In this document: positions 48,001-58,318 of the stretch, piece by piece
Position numbering within the stretch: the stretch's first letter is position 1
Layout of the letters: each line of letters opens with the position of its first letter
NCBI GenBank assembly: GCA_032718475.1
Contig: JAUCBJ010006674.1
Span: 1-64,000, forward strand
Length of the DNA: 64,000 bases
Direction of reading: 5' to 3'
DNA from: Nemertoderma westbladi
Taxonomy: Eukaryota > Xenacoelomorpha > Nemertodermatida > Nemertodermatidae
Notes under the pieces: generated by a model
The model's database searches: none
Seen by the model: the letters and a program-made list of their open reading frames with translations, nothing else
What the model was told of the DNA's origin: nothing
Program-made: the position numbers and the translations under genes

Positions 48001-50258
48001 GTAACAGTTACTTTGTATTGCAGTGTAGGCATTAAATACAGTTTAATACTGTTCTGTCGAACAGTAACAGTTATAATCTTATTGCAGTAGGCAATAGGGT
48101 TGCAAAATACCGTAGTGACTGGTAAAACTGAACCGGTGCTTCTGTAGGTCAGTAGGCCTAACTGTCATCACCGGTACCGGTACTGCTGTACAAGTACATT
48201 TAGTATTATTTCGATTGTGATCTATTGTATATTGTAGGCTGCCAGGGGAATAGGGATTGATCACCCCTCATTCTTTTGTATAGTTTACTTATTTCTGTCG
48301 GTTTTATTTACTAGTAGGCTAATATTGAGCAGAAGGCGTGTGACCCTGCTCAGATTGTTCAGATAATTGTAGGCTGAGCTGCTGTCTGACTGTTGTTGAG
48401 TTTGGAGAGATTGCGGTGTGTGTAGAGTTGGTCTGATAAAGTGCCGTTAGTAAGTTGGGGCAGCCATATGCTGAAGGTCAATCCCCTCTTAAAGAATAAG
48501 TCGTACTACCGTGTTAGAACGCATACTAACTAACAGTTTCAGAATCTGCATATACTGTAGTTTATTTAGGCTTGATTGTAGTCTGTCAGTGTTTTAGCCT
48601 GTGTTTGTTTGTGTGGTCTGTTCAGGTACCGTAATAGTTATTACTCAAATATTTGTAGGCTGGATTGTTGTCTAGCTATTTTTAGGTCTGAAGGGATTGC
48701 TGCGTGTGTAGAGTTGGTCTGATCAAGTGCCGTTAGTAAGTTGGGGCAGCCATAAGCGGTAAGGTCAATCCCCTCTTAAAGAGTAAGTCGTACTACCGTG
48801 TTAGAACGCATACTAACTAACAGTTTCAGAATCTGCACATACTGTAGTTTGTTTAGGCTTGATAGTAGTTTGCCAGCGTTTGGTTTGTATTTGTTTGAGT
48901 ATTCTGTACGGGTAGCGTAATATTTATTATTCAGAGTTTATGCGATTATTCGCAACATTCATGTCCCCAAGTTTATTCCTACAGTAATTGTGCTTGTTAT
49001 ACATACCGTTATAGTTAAACTAACCCCGGTACTACATCAGGGCTGCTCGGCGTAGGTAAAGACTGGAGATTTTGTGCTTCGGTCACTCCAGCAGATGCCG
49101 TGGTTCTTTTAACTGTTCAAGTATATTTAACTACTGATTATTTGTTATACCGGTACTTGTACCTAATTTAGGGTTTAGTGTACAGTGCTTTCCGAAGTAA
49201 TTAGTGTAGGCAGTATATTTGTGTTGTAAAGTGGTTGATAGGCACATTCGTTAGCTCTATTAGCTTCTGGGTAGGAACAATCCGTGATACATAACGTAGT
49301 ACCTATAGCGATACGGTTATAGGTCGTCAGGCGGTGGTATTTTCCTATCTGGACAGTACAATATATTTACTACTACTTATTATTTCAAATACCGTAGTAC
49401 CCTGTCCGTTGTAATACAGTAATAACCAGAATTCTAACCCTTTGTTAGGCTGGTTTGTAGACTTCCTGTAAAATTACCCTAAAAATTTCGTACGTAATAT
49501 TTTGTTGTGTTTAATTAGAGAATTAATCTCACCCATATCGTAAGTAATTTGTAGTATTAAGTAACTTAGGTAAATTAGAATTATCAGTTTTAGTGTCAAA
49601 TAAATAGCACTTCACTGAGAGGCGTTCAGCTTCTGTGTAGTGACTCCCCCAGAAATAATAACATTTATTTCAAATATTGACAAAAACCCATATAACGGGT
49701 ATATAAATATTATAAATCAACTCAAACGATTTATAAATAGTAGGCCTGCCATACAACAACTAGGTCTCAATATCAGTTGGACTACTGCTTAAATAACGGT
49801 AGTAGAGTAAGTTAAAGTAACCAAGTAACCCTAAAAATATTCAGAAATTCAATTATTCTAAAAATAATTGACATACCGGTATTTACCATAGGCTTATTAT
49901 ATTTATCTCTATAAATTTGAGCTGAAATCATACCGGTACTCTGTAATTAATTCTAGTTCATAATTATACTTATATATAATATAGGTGTAAGCTGTCTACC
50001 GGTATTCACGATAGGCCTATTATATATTTATATATATTTGTGCTAAAAATTATATACCGGTACTCTGTGACAAATCTAGTCTGTAATAATACTTATATAT
50101 ATATTATAAGCATACCGGTATTCTAATATATTATATATATATCACGCTACACTGAGCAGCAGTATCGGTAATTAATTATTAGGCTAACAGTGATACTGAA
50201 TTACTAGACTTACTTTAACTGTATTTATAGCCGTAGGCATTCAACTGTGTAAACAAAC
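48001..50258 (+). other. long leader of the BEL element
   Basis: About 2.26 kb between LTR and Gag start without an ORF of note. No tRNA-complementary primer-binding site starting TGG is found directly after the LTR. Instead GAACAGTAACAGTTA, which spans the LTR edge, is repeated 64 bp downstream. It contains a 286-bp tandem duplication and many ACCGGTA words. Confidence 0.7.
48360..48932 (+). repeat. 286-bp tandem duplication in the leader
   Basis: Two copies, about 48360-48645 and 48646-48932, sharing GTAGAGTTGGTCTGAT, AAGTGCCGTTAGTAAGTTGG, CAATCCCCTCTTAAAGA and ACTAACAGTTTCAGAATCTG. Identity is high in the central 130 bp and lower at the edges. Confidence 0.85.
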
Positions 50259-53200
50259 ATGTCAGATTCAACCAAATCACTGTCAGATAGTCTCTTAGAA
50301 AGTGTTAGAATGAGTATTAGACTTAGACAGCGTATTAAAAGGATCCGTGACCAAGATCCAAGTATAGAACATCCTAGATCCAAGTCTAAGTCACCTACTA
50401 TTGTAAGAAAGGCCATCCCTACAGTAGTAGTGTCAGACCCTAGGCTAGTAGAACAACGTAGGTCTATCATCGGCACTCGGGCCCAAGTCAAGCGGGATCA
50501 AGAAGCAGCTGTCAAGCAGCAGCAACATCCTAGCCAAGAACCTAGTTCTCAGCGGCCCGATAGCTCCAGTAGTTCGGATACTGTTGAGCGGACGCCCGAA
50601 CGCAGAGCGGAGATGGCGGATACGGTTTATGATGAGCGGCCAACCTATGAAGAATCAACCGACGCCACTTCTTCTCAAGTGGAAAGCGAAGTGGAAAGCG
50701 AATTAACAGCAGCAGAGAAGCCGCGAACTAGAGACGCCATTGACATCTACCTATCCGACTATCAGCGATTCTTAGGAGACGAAGAGTTGAGGAGACGACT
50801 GTCTGGACTTTCCCCCAATAGTGAAGGAGCCAAGTTTGTGTTGGACGCAATAGATGTGGAAATGTTGGCAGCGAATAGAGCGGAAATTGATGAAAGAATC
50901 CGCATCGTTAGAGAATGGGAACAACAGTTGAAGAAAAAACAGATAGAGGACAGAAAGACAGCAGCAGTAGCAGCGGCAGAGGCAAAAGCAGCAGCGGCAG
51001 AGGCAAAAGCAGCAGCGGCAATGGCAGTGGTCGAAGCGGAACGGAGGGCATCTGAAGAAAAAGTCCAACTAGAGTTGGAGAATATTCAAGAGAAGCACGA
51101 TTACTTAAATAAACAGATAACGGCTAGTGATATGCAGCTGATAAGCCAGACTACTTCCAAGAGACAGGGATTTACATCCTCTGATGAAGGAGATACAACA
51201 GATACTGAAGGCAAAGGAAATAGATCTCGTCTAAGCAGACGTGGAAGAACATCCCACCGTCATAAATTGCCTGATTTGCCTCCAGCTGTTAGAAGGCAAC
51301 TAAATAACACCAACTTAGGTAGTACAGAACCCATAGACCAGGTGGTTAAAATAGAAAGACTCCCTACAATAGTTGATGAGCCTGAAATAATTAGGCCTGT
51401 CGTTCCCAAAGTCACTTCTGTGTTAGAGACCCCTGTACTTCCAGAGCTTAACTCTAAATTCCCTTTACATAGTACTACACTGCCTGTACCCGGTGGAACA
51501 GTCCAAGAGAATATCCCTGTCCAGATAGCAGAGAGAGAAATCAATAATTTGTCTCCCGTCGTCCCGCGTCAGCCCGCTACTATGTTGGCGACTCCCGCTT
51601 CAGCGGTTGAGTGGGTGGAAGAGGGACGGCGGGGGATGAATCTCCTGCTGGGACAGATGCAGGAGACTGTCCACCAACTTAAGGGAACAGTGAGGGAAAG
51701 TAGAGCAGAGTTGCAAGAAGTGCAGCAAAGTATCGCACTAGAACGCGACAAATTAGTCAATATCCAAAAGGGCATACCAATACCCCCTGTAACATTGTGT
51801 CCACCTGTTAGGTCTGAAGTATTACATGCGCAAGGTGTGGAGCCTACACGCATCTATACTGCTAGTGAAGTTGAAACTCCTATAGCAAACCCTATTAAGG
51901 GTGATTATAGACCTGTTATTAATGATATTCCCTATAGACCTGATAATGATCCGAGAAATTTATATACCGATAATTCGATATTAAATAACACGATGGCCCA
52001 AGAAAGCTTTACGCGTCAGATGGCTAGAACAGAAGCCCGCCAAGCGGTCAAAGTAGGAGAGATCGTCAAATTCAATGGAGACGAGATGAAATGGTTACCT
52101 TTCAACGAATATTACAAAGACAGCATACAGAACTCTGTGCTATCTAACGGAGAGAAACTTAGGTTCCTCATCAAGTGCTTGGAAGGACCTCCCAAGTTAA
52201 TGGCGTTAAAGTTTATTGGACATCCAGATGGATTAAGACAAGTTTGGGATACATTAAACATCAGGTATGGTAACAAGGATAACATAGCTAAGTATTTGTA
52301 TGCAAAATTAGTAGCCCCTCGACACTTCCTTAGTAGCGGGATTATAGAGTTTTCTGATGAGATTCAAGAGATCTGTAGACAACTGGACTGGTTAGGTAAG
52401 TCGCATGAATATCAGAGTTCCATGGTTATTGGAGCCGTAGTCTCTACCTTACCAAAGGGCGGAGTATGTACACGCTGGGACAAGAAAGTGTTGTACATGA
52501 ATGAACAACAACGACGAAGTCCTACCATGGCTGATCTCATGTCCTTCTTAGATGGTGAGGTAAAACTACAACTCATCAAGCAGTCCAGAGAGAAAACATC
52601 GGAAAATAAGGTAAGTGAGAAACCCGCTTCTAGGAGAAGAGTAACACCAGTGTGTTATACTGACGACGGCGAAAGCCAAGCTTCTCAAGAAGAGGACAGC
52701 GGGAAAGACACAGCAAAATCTTACTATGACAAAAAGAACTATAAAGACGTAAGTAAATACAAGTCTCGAACCAGTGACAGGAGAGAACAGGTAACAACAA
52801 CCCCTCCTACGTCTCCTAAGAGAATTCACGGAAGAAAGCCCGAAGAAAGAACGAGAGTGCATAACGTTACCCAAGGTAAGGTGAGTAACATCAAACCAAA
52901 ATGTGCGCTGTGCGACGGGCCCCACTGTTTGAGTGCGTGTGCTGAATTTCTAAAGAAATCCCCTGTAGACAGACGTACAGTCCTGTGGAATAAGCGGTTA
53001 TGCTATAATTGCCTCAGATCGGGACACCAACGGCGAACCTGTTACTCCGACGTAAAGTGTGCAAAGTGTGGCGCGAAACATCACATCTTGTTACACAGTG
53101 AGTTCGAACGAGACAACCCGAGTCAGGTAAGTGAGCCCAAATCACATGTCCAATTCAGTGATGTGAACGACACTGACCAAAGTTCTGAGTGGGAAGGATT

Positions 53201-54335
53201 CTATACGGACGAATTCTCCGATGCCAACGAATCCTGTTATCTAATAAATACCGCAGTGTATCGAGCACTTACTTACGAAAAAGACATCAACGATGAGTTT
53301 CCCCAAACTACTTTCGCCAAACAACCATCTTGGAAAGCTCCAGCTTCCAACGTAGGAATCAGAGAATTTCCTGTAGTTCAGGTAAGAGTTCACGGTCTTA
53401 ACAAAAGCTACATAGTGAACGCCCTCCTGGACTCCGGCAGCACAGGAACATTCATCGATCAAGAACTAGCCGAAGATATCTTTGCTGGACAACCCAAGTT
53501 CCGGACTAAATTGAATATGTCAGGAATTATGCAGGTTTGGAAATCTACCCTAACGGCAGATTACTATGTAGGTGTGTTGTCCACCCCCCAGGATAAGTTA
53601 GGAACACAAGGTATAAGGTCAGTAAAAATGGTGGCTATAAAGAACTTCGCTACTACCCAAGCAGACCTTTATAATTGGGACGAGGATGAGAGCATCCAAC
53701 ATCTTAAGATACCTCGATTCCAGACGGATTATCCTGGAGTGCAAATACTTATCGGCCAAAACGCGCACGAGGCGCTCGAGACATTGGAAAAACGACCTGC
53801 TCAACCGCAGCCACTACAAACCTATGCGGTAAGAACTAGAGTAGGTTGGTACTTTACTGGCCCTTCCCGCAGAACTCTCGAAGAGAGACTACCACCAGAA
53901 AGAATATGCCAGATAAATGGTTGGGAAGTGGAGAGCAGTGAAGTGGACGAACTAACTGAGGGAACACCATACTCCTCAGATAATGACGATATTAACTCCA
54001 ATGAAGATCAATGGAGACATCGCCCCGAGATGATTAATCTAGCCGACATCGCTTCCAGAGGAGCGACTCCTCAAGAACGGATAGATACTCCCGGCTGGTT
54101 AGGTGGACCCGACTCCCTAAGTAAAGAAGAAGATGAATGGCCTCCTCATCTTACCACGGCGGAGAGTAGACAGGCCAAGGGAGCGGAGAAAGTAACACGG
54201 CAACCCAATCACCCAGCTGGTCGTTTATGTTTACTGGAAAGAGACCAAAAACTGTCCGGAAACTATGGAAGGCAAGATACTCTTCCTACGACCACTTCCC
54301 TAATCCGACAAATATCTAGGGACTCCATAACATAA
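50259..54335 (+). CDS. Gag-protease polyprotein of the BEL element with fused remnants of RNase H and integrase ends
   Basis: 1358 codons, open throughout, from the ATG in AAACATGTCAG. Residues ~1-190 are polar and Ser/Glu-rich. Residues ~205-285 form an Ala/Glu-rich coiled coil. Residues ~604-745 match the Gag domain known as DUF1759 (KFNGDEMKWLPFNEYYKDSI). Zinc modules follow: CALCDGPHCLSAC (882), CYNCLRSGHQRRTC (915) and a CAKCGAKH module. An aspartic protease of the DUF1758 type has its catalytic DSGS at 1058-1061. After LIGQNAHEAL and VGWYFTGP the frame jumps to NLADIASRG (~1260), the motif normally found at the end of RNase H, and then to PAGRLCLLE (~1321), the integrase C-terminus. RT, RNase H core and integrase core are gone, yet both joins keep frame. 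The product would be Gag plus protease; assembly and packaging are inferred from the family. Confidence 0.9.
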   Translation: MSDSTKSLSDSLLESVRMSIRLRQRIKRIRDQDPSIEHPRSKSKSPTIVRKAIPTVVVSDPRLVEQRRSIIGTRAQVKRDQEAAVKQQQHPSQEPSSQRPDSSSSSDTVERTPERRAEMADTVYDERPTYEESTDATSSQVESEVESELTAAEKPRTRDAIDIYLSDYQRFLGDEELRRRLSGLSPNSEGAKFVLDAIDVEMLAANRAEIDERIRIVREWEQQLKKKQIEDRKTAAVAAAEAKAAAAEAKAAAAMAVVEAERRASEEKVQLELENIQEKHDYLNKQITASDMQLISQTTSKRQGFTSSDEGDTTDTEGKGNRSRLSRRGRTSHRHKLPDLPPAVRRQLNNTNLGSTEPIDQVVKIERLPTIVDEPEIIRPVVPKVTSVLETPVLPELNSKFPLHSTTLPVPGGTVQENIPVQIAEREINNLSPVVPRQPATMLATPASAVEWVEEGRRGMNLLLGQMQETVHQLKGTVRESRAELQEVQQSIALERDKLVNIQKGIPIPPVTLCPPVRSEVLHAQGVEPTRIYTASEVETPIANPIKGDYRPVINDIPYRPDNDPRNLYTDNSILNNTMAQESFTRQMARTEARQAVKVGEIVKFNGDEMKWLPFNEYYKDSIQNSVLSNGEKLRFLIKCLEGPPKLMALKFIGHPDGLRQVWDTLNIRYGNKDNIAKYLYAKLVAPRHFLSSGIIEFSDEIQEICRQLDWLGKSHEYQSSMVIGAVVSTLPKGGVCTRWDKKVLYMNEQQRRSPTMADLMSFLDGEVKLQLIKQSREKTSENKVSEKPASRRRVTPVCYTDDGESQASQEEDSGKDTAKSYYDKKNYKDVSKYKSRTSDRREQVTTTPPTSPKRIHGRKPEERTRVHNVTQGKVSNIKPKCALCDGPHCLSACAEFLKKSPVDRRTVLWNKRLCYNCLRSGHQRRTCYSDVKCAKCGAKHHILLHSEFERDNPSQVSEPKSHVQFSDVNDTDQSSEWEGFYTDEFSDANESCYLINTAVYRALTYEKDINDEFPQTTFAKQPSWKAPASNVGIREFPVVQVRVHGLNKSYIVNALLDSGSTGTFIDQELAEDIFAGQPKFRTKLNMSGIMQVWKSTLTADYYVGVLSTPQDKLGTQGIRSVKMVAIKNFATTQADLYNWDEDESIQHLKIPRFQTDYPGVQILIGQNAHEALETLEKRPAQPQPLQTYAVRTRVGWYFTGPSRRTLEERLPPERICQINGWEVESSEVDELTEGTPYSSDNDDINSNEDQWRHRPEMINLADIASRGATPQERIDTPGWLGGPDSLSKEEDEWPPHLTTAESRQAKGAEKVTRQPNHPAGRLCLLERDQKLSGNYGRQDTLPTTTSLIRQISRDSIT

Positions 54336-54892
54336 TAACATATGGAGTGGGTGTGTGACTATATCATTTTATATTTGTTTTTATTTTATATTTATGTATG
54401 TATTATTACGTAATTTTATTATAATCGTTTTCTTTAATTTTATTTAGTAGAATTAGCGATTATTTAGTAAATTAGTGCAATATATTAGTGTTTATTACGT
54501 ACTTAATTACTTATAATATATTTAGTGCGACGGCAAGAAATAATTATTTTTCTCTTTCCTTACTGTCCGTATTATATTATAAATGCGAGACTATAGTAAG
54601 ATGACATGTCAGTACTTCTTAAAGTACAATAAAGCCACTACTATATTTAAGTATTATTGGTAGGCAGAGTATTAGGAATGCAAAGTTCAGATCCTCGTGT
54701 CTCGGCTAAACCAAGCTCTGGGTAGACCTTGGAAACGACTTGCCTCTTCACACTGACATTGCTTCGTGCGATATTGCTCTTCTACCTTATAACAAATAAT
54801 ACATATAGTAGCGTGATGTCCCTCTAACAGTAGCGTAAAACGCAAATAAAGCTGTTAAACCTTTTGACCATCTGTAATTCTAGTCGATTAAG

Positions 54893-54967
54893 ATATCGTG
54901 GCACCCACCGATATACTTGAAAGACAAATTCTAGAATCAGTGGTTAACGTCCCCAGACAAGTTCTGG
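54893..54967 (+). promoter_or_regulatory. hairpin pair, unit A
   Basis: Hairpin 1 at 54893-54914 with loop TGGCACCCAC; hairpin 2 at 54953-54967 with loop CAAGT. Confidence 0.6.
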
Positions 54968-55054
54968 AATAAATCGGTGCCCATCCTAAATATTAATTTA
55001 ATATTTATTAAAATCTGTAAAATCCCGATCCTTTAAAATTTCTAGTCAATTAAG

Positions 55055-55132
55055 ATATCGCAGTATTTACCGATATTCTTAGAAGGACTATTTTATAGAA
55101 TTAAGGATCCTAAGTCCCCAGATATGCTCTGG
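55055..55132 (+). promoter_or_regulatory. hairpin pair, unit B
   Basis: Hairpin 1 at 55055-55076 with loop CAGTATTTAC; hairpin 2 at 55118-55132 with loop TATGC. Confidence 0.6.
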
Positions 55133-55955
55133 AATAAAATTTGTGTCAATTTTAACATCAAATAATAAAATTCACGGGAATAAATTTAAATTCATATTTT
55201 TAAATGAATTTCATAAATTGTCATTTTGTACAATTTATAACATTCCCAAAATTCCAGTAATTAATAGATCATGGGAGCGGAGATTCATATTGAGTGTACT
55301 AGAGTGTGAGAATCTCCAACATATAGTCAATAGCCGATAAAATTTATAAAATCATGCATAAAGAGGATATTGACAACTAAAGAATTACTATTAAATAACA
55401 TCCCAGATCTGTATGCATGAGAATTACCCTAATTCTACCGCTAGCTTTCCATAATGTCACCATGGCAACAACCACGCTAGAATTAGAAGCAAGTTAAAGG
55501 AACAATAAAAGGCTTGCCCCATTGCGTAGCATAAGAGTATACATAGCGCACTATTAGTATCCAAGGATACATAGTAATAACGTGACATTCTGGAAGACAC
55601 TGACTAACGGACAAATGGCATGCATGTGTGCAGTAAGTAATGATTGTATGGAATTTGTGCGTTTATAGGTGAATGATACTACTAAAGTGTGTTTACAGTA
55701 GCTAATCGCAATTGTAAAGTAGCCCTAACTCTACCGAGATAGCCTCAAGTGGAATCAAGCCTTTGGGACGGACAGTGGTGGGACTTGTGTCGATTATCGT
55801 TGTCGTGCTGTTGCTACATGTTGGCGCAAACACCGCGACAACGGTACATCGGCGCTGAGAAACCCACTGTCCGGGGGCAAAAGTCTAGTAGGCAGCGACG
55901 CCCGCTTGCCTAAAATATTAGCTCATATTGATATCAATAAACTCAGATAGCAGAT

Positions 55956-56999
55956 ATGACGGAATTGATAGAAGATGACCTTGATATTAGAGAGCGATAT
56001 ACTCTACCTTTACAAGCGTTTGTGGATAGCTTGATACGCGGTGAAGCCGATCCGACTATTACGGAGGACGATGGTCGTTATATCGAACCGCTGATGTCCC
56101 AGGAACAACTTACGCGTGAATTGGACTATCGAAAATTAACCGCTCGCTATACGCATCGTAATGGTACGTATATGGACTTCCTAACTACCGGCCATCCTAT
56201 CGATTTACATGATACGGACGATGTATACACCGAAAGGGAAATGGTTCTATTTAAATATCATACCCAGCGGAGTCGTAACGATAAACCGAGAATAGATCAC
56301 GAAAATTATATTCGTTACATCAGAGCTTGGGAAGCGAACGCTGATTTACATTGTGATTCACGCCATCGCTATTATCCTGGACGCGCTTACGAAGGAGTTT
56401 ATGCGTTCCATCCATATTTGTTTGCCTCCGTCGAGCAGAAATCGCGCCTATCAAGTTATGAACTATTGAAGCGCGTTGGAGAATGTATTTCAACCAAATA
56501 TGTACGCAAATTCCTCAGGAGCATTAATCCGAGTGACATCAATTCGTATAACTTAATAAACTTTATCCGTCAAGATCCGGCCTATGGAGACTTATTTGTC
56601 AACTCACACCCTGAGTTACAGGAAGTATATCGACGGCCTTACGAGTACAGAGCCCGCGAACGCGAGTTGGAAAGAACCATTAAACCAAGGAAGTTTCTAA
56701 CTGCCTATGGTCCACCCACGGCCCTCGTTCAGACCACTCGTAAAGGACCCGTAAGAGCGGCTGTCTTGAAACGAGCTCTCAAAGCCGTTAGACCCCTCTC
56801 CCCGGACGTTGATGTCAATCAACCCGGTACTTCGACCGGCGGATATACCGATCGCAATCCCATACCTTCTGATGCAATCATATTGCACCCTTCACCCAGG
56901 AGTTATAGCCCTCCTCGTAAAGTGGCTCGCCCCAAAGAGAAAAGGACTCTTGCTAGCTTTAAAAAACTGCGTAAACGCCGTCCGCGCAAGAAAGACTAA
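55956..56999 (+). CDS. accessory ORF2 of the BEL element, unknown function
   Basis: 347 codons, ATG in GCAGATATGACGG, intact. It lies after the pol position and 78 bp before the 3' LTR, where env-like genes sit in some LTR elements. However, it has no signal peptide and no transmembrane segment, so it is not an obvious envelope. Residues 1-60 are acidic. The middle (about 90-230) is rich in Tyr, Arg and Asp and looks folded (YIRYIRAWEANADLHCDSRH, YAFHPYLFAS). The C-terminal ~95 residues are Pro/Ser-rich and end in a strongly basic tail (KKLRKRRPRKKD), suggesting nucleic-acid binding or nuclear entry. I recognise no family. A broken copy in the minus element keeps the basic tail with mostly conservative changes, so the gene is a fixed part of this lineage. 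Confidence 0.8.
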   Translation: MTELIEDDLDIRERYTLPLQAFVDSLIRGEADPTITEDDGRYIEPLMSQEQLTRELDYRKLTARYTHRNGTYMDFLTTGHPIDLHDTDDVYTEREMVLFKYHTQRSRNDKPRIDHENYIRYIRAWEANADLHCDSRHRYYPGRAYEGVYAFHPYLFASVEQKSRLSSYELLKRVGECISTKYVRKFLRSINPSDINSYNLINFIRQDPAYGDLFVNSHPELQEVYRRPYEYRARERELERTIKPRKFLTAYGPPTALVQTTRKGPVRAAVLKRALKAVRPLSPDVDVNQPGTSTGGYTDRNPIPSDAIILHPSPRSYSPPRKVARPKEKRTLASFKKLRKRRPRKKD

Positions 57000-57077
57000 C
57001 TGTTTAGAGTATTTTTATATTTTAGAAACTGTGATTTTGTATATTTTATAGACTTAAATCCCATTTTCTGGGAGCGG

Positions 57078-58312
57078 TGTAAAAGCTTCTGTGGGATCTA
57101 ACTGGCCCCTTTTGCTTCGCAATCCAGTTTCCCCCCAGGCGCTGGAATACTCTAAAAAGGTTCTCTAACTGTATATATATTCCCCTCGCCCGCAAGGTAC
57201 CGTTACAGGTGTTTTAACGGACATAAAAGTCATTCTGCTATATACGTGTTTTGGCGGACATGGTAAGGCAAAAAACCTGTAATGTGCCAACTACCTTTCA
57301 CAGCTTAGCCGTGATGATTCATATTACGACATCTAACAGCTGGTTGCTGACATGGAAACAGCCATTGGATGCATGGTTCTTTGTTTGGCTTGAGCCAATC
57401 AGAGCGATTTTTCCTGTCGACGTGTAGCTTTTCGGCCGATCATAAGGAGAGTGTTCAGTCTTACTGTTTTTACTTGATACTTTGTTGTTATTGCTGTCTA
57501 AGCCAGAAACACCGGCTTTTTGGGAAGAACTCTAGTAAAACTGCTTAGATTATAGAAAGTATAACTGTTACCGGCGGTGTTACCTCACTTAATTTAACTG
57601 CACTAATCATATTGTTTGTACTGCTATTTACCGTCAGTTATTAATTGTATCTATTTGTTGATGGAAATATTGCTCTTTGGAGAATACGGATAAATCACCC
57701 AAAATTCCCAATTTTCTTGATACACTACAGGTTAGAGAGGCGGGCTATATATAACAATTGCGATTTATATCAATGTGGTGTGTATTGAATCTAATGTTAT
57801 TTAGTAGACACTACCTGAGTCAATTGCTGTTCTCTTTATGTGTGATCAAATATACTGACGGTCGGCAGAATAGTGTGCATGATTGTGAGTGTGATGTGAC
57901 TGGTAACAAAGCATTTCCTAAAGAATGCGACTTATACTTTAATCATAAGCCTTATCGTTGCGTTTAGTATAAGTCCTAGCTCTGTTTAAATAGATAGAGC
58001 GCCACGTCCTAAAGGAACTGTTAATATTCCCCGAAAGTTAATAATATCTGTCAGAAATTACATATTAGCGATCAATCGAATAATACAGTAGGCTTACACT
58101 GCAACCTTACACTGCAATAATAAAATCTAAGCATCCGAATTCAGCCTCCCGGGTGTAGATCCATCGGGTGAATGATCGCGCATGGGCTGGCTTCGGCTAA
58201 TGTTTTGTTTATTAGCATAAAATATTGTCGTATGCTAAAGGTGTGTTAATTAACTAAAAGACATATAAATTTTGGCAGGTTAAACTGCTAAAGGTCTTCA
58301 AAAGCGCGAACA
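57078..58312 (+). repeat. 3' LTR
   Basis: 1235 bp, pairs with 46766-48000. Differences seen: GGATCTAAC for GGATATAAC, AATGTGCC for AATGCACC, TATTCCCC for TATTTCCC. The preceding ORF2 tail ends in GGGAGCGG, a weak purine stretch in the position of a polypurine tract. Confidence 0.95.
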
Positions 58313-58318
58313 GAACAC
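58313..58318. repeat. target-site duplication (right), GAACAC
   Basis: Matches 46760-46765. Confidence 0.9.

Larger units (their letters stand above)
54880..55140 (+). repeat. duplicated ~163-bp block with two hairpins per unit
   Basis: The units begin CTAGTCGATTAAGATATCG (54880) and CTAGTCAATTAAGATATCG (55043). Each has hairpin 1 (ATATCG, 10-nt loop, CGATAT) then, 38-41 nt later, hairpin 2 (CCAGA, 5-nt loop, TCTGG). The loops differ between units while the stems are unchanged. The minus element has the same pair of units. Confidence 0.8.
54336..55955 (+). other. inter-ORF spacer of the BEL element
   Basis: 1.62 kb, AT-rich, no ORF of note, but collinear with 39260-40905 (minus) of the second copy. 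It contains the duplicated hairpin block. The ORF2 ATG follows TCAGATAGCAGAT, which could serve as a splice acceptor for a subgenomic message. That is only a suggestion. Confidence 0.65.
46766..58312 (+). mobile_element. BEL/Pao-type LTR retrotransposon, internally deleted, recent insertion
   Basis: An 11,547-bp element. LTRs of 1235 bp begin TGTAAAAGC and end GCGCGAACA, with a 6-bp duplication (GAACAC) flanking. By eye the two LTRs differ at about four positions, so insertion was recent. Internal order: 2.26-kb leader, Gag-protease ORF, 1.62-kb spacer with structured repeats, accessory ORF2. Reverse transcriptase, RNase H (except its last residues) and integrase (except its end) are missing, so movement must have depended on another copy. 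It inserted into a minus-strand RTE-like LINE. Confidence 0.92.

Noticed and set aside
50772-51068. Cys-rich minus-strand ORF within the Gag gene
   Set aside because: An antisense shadow of the Ala/Glu-rich coiled-coil codons.
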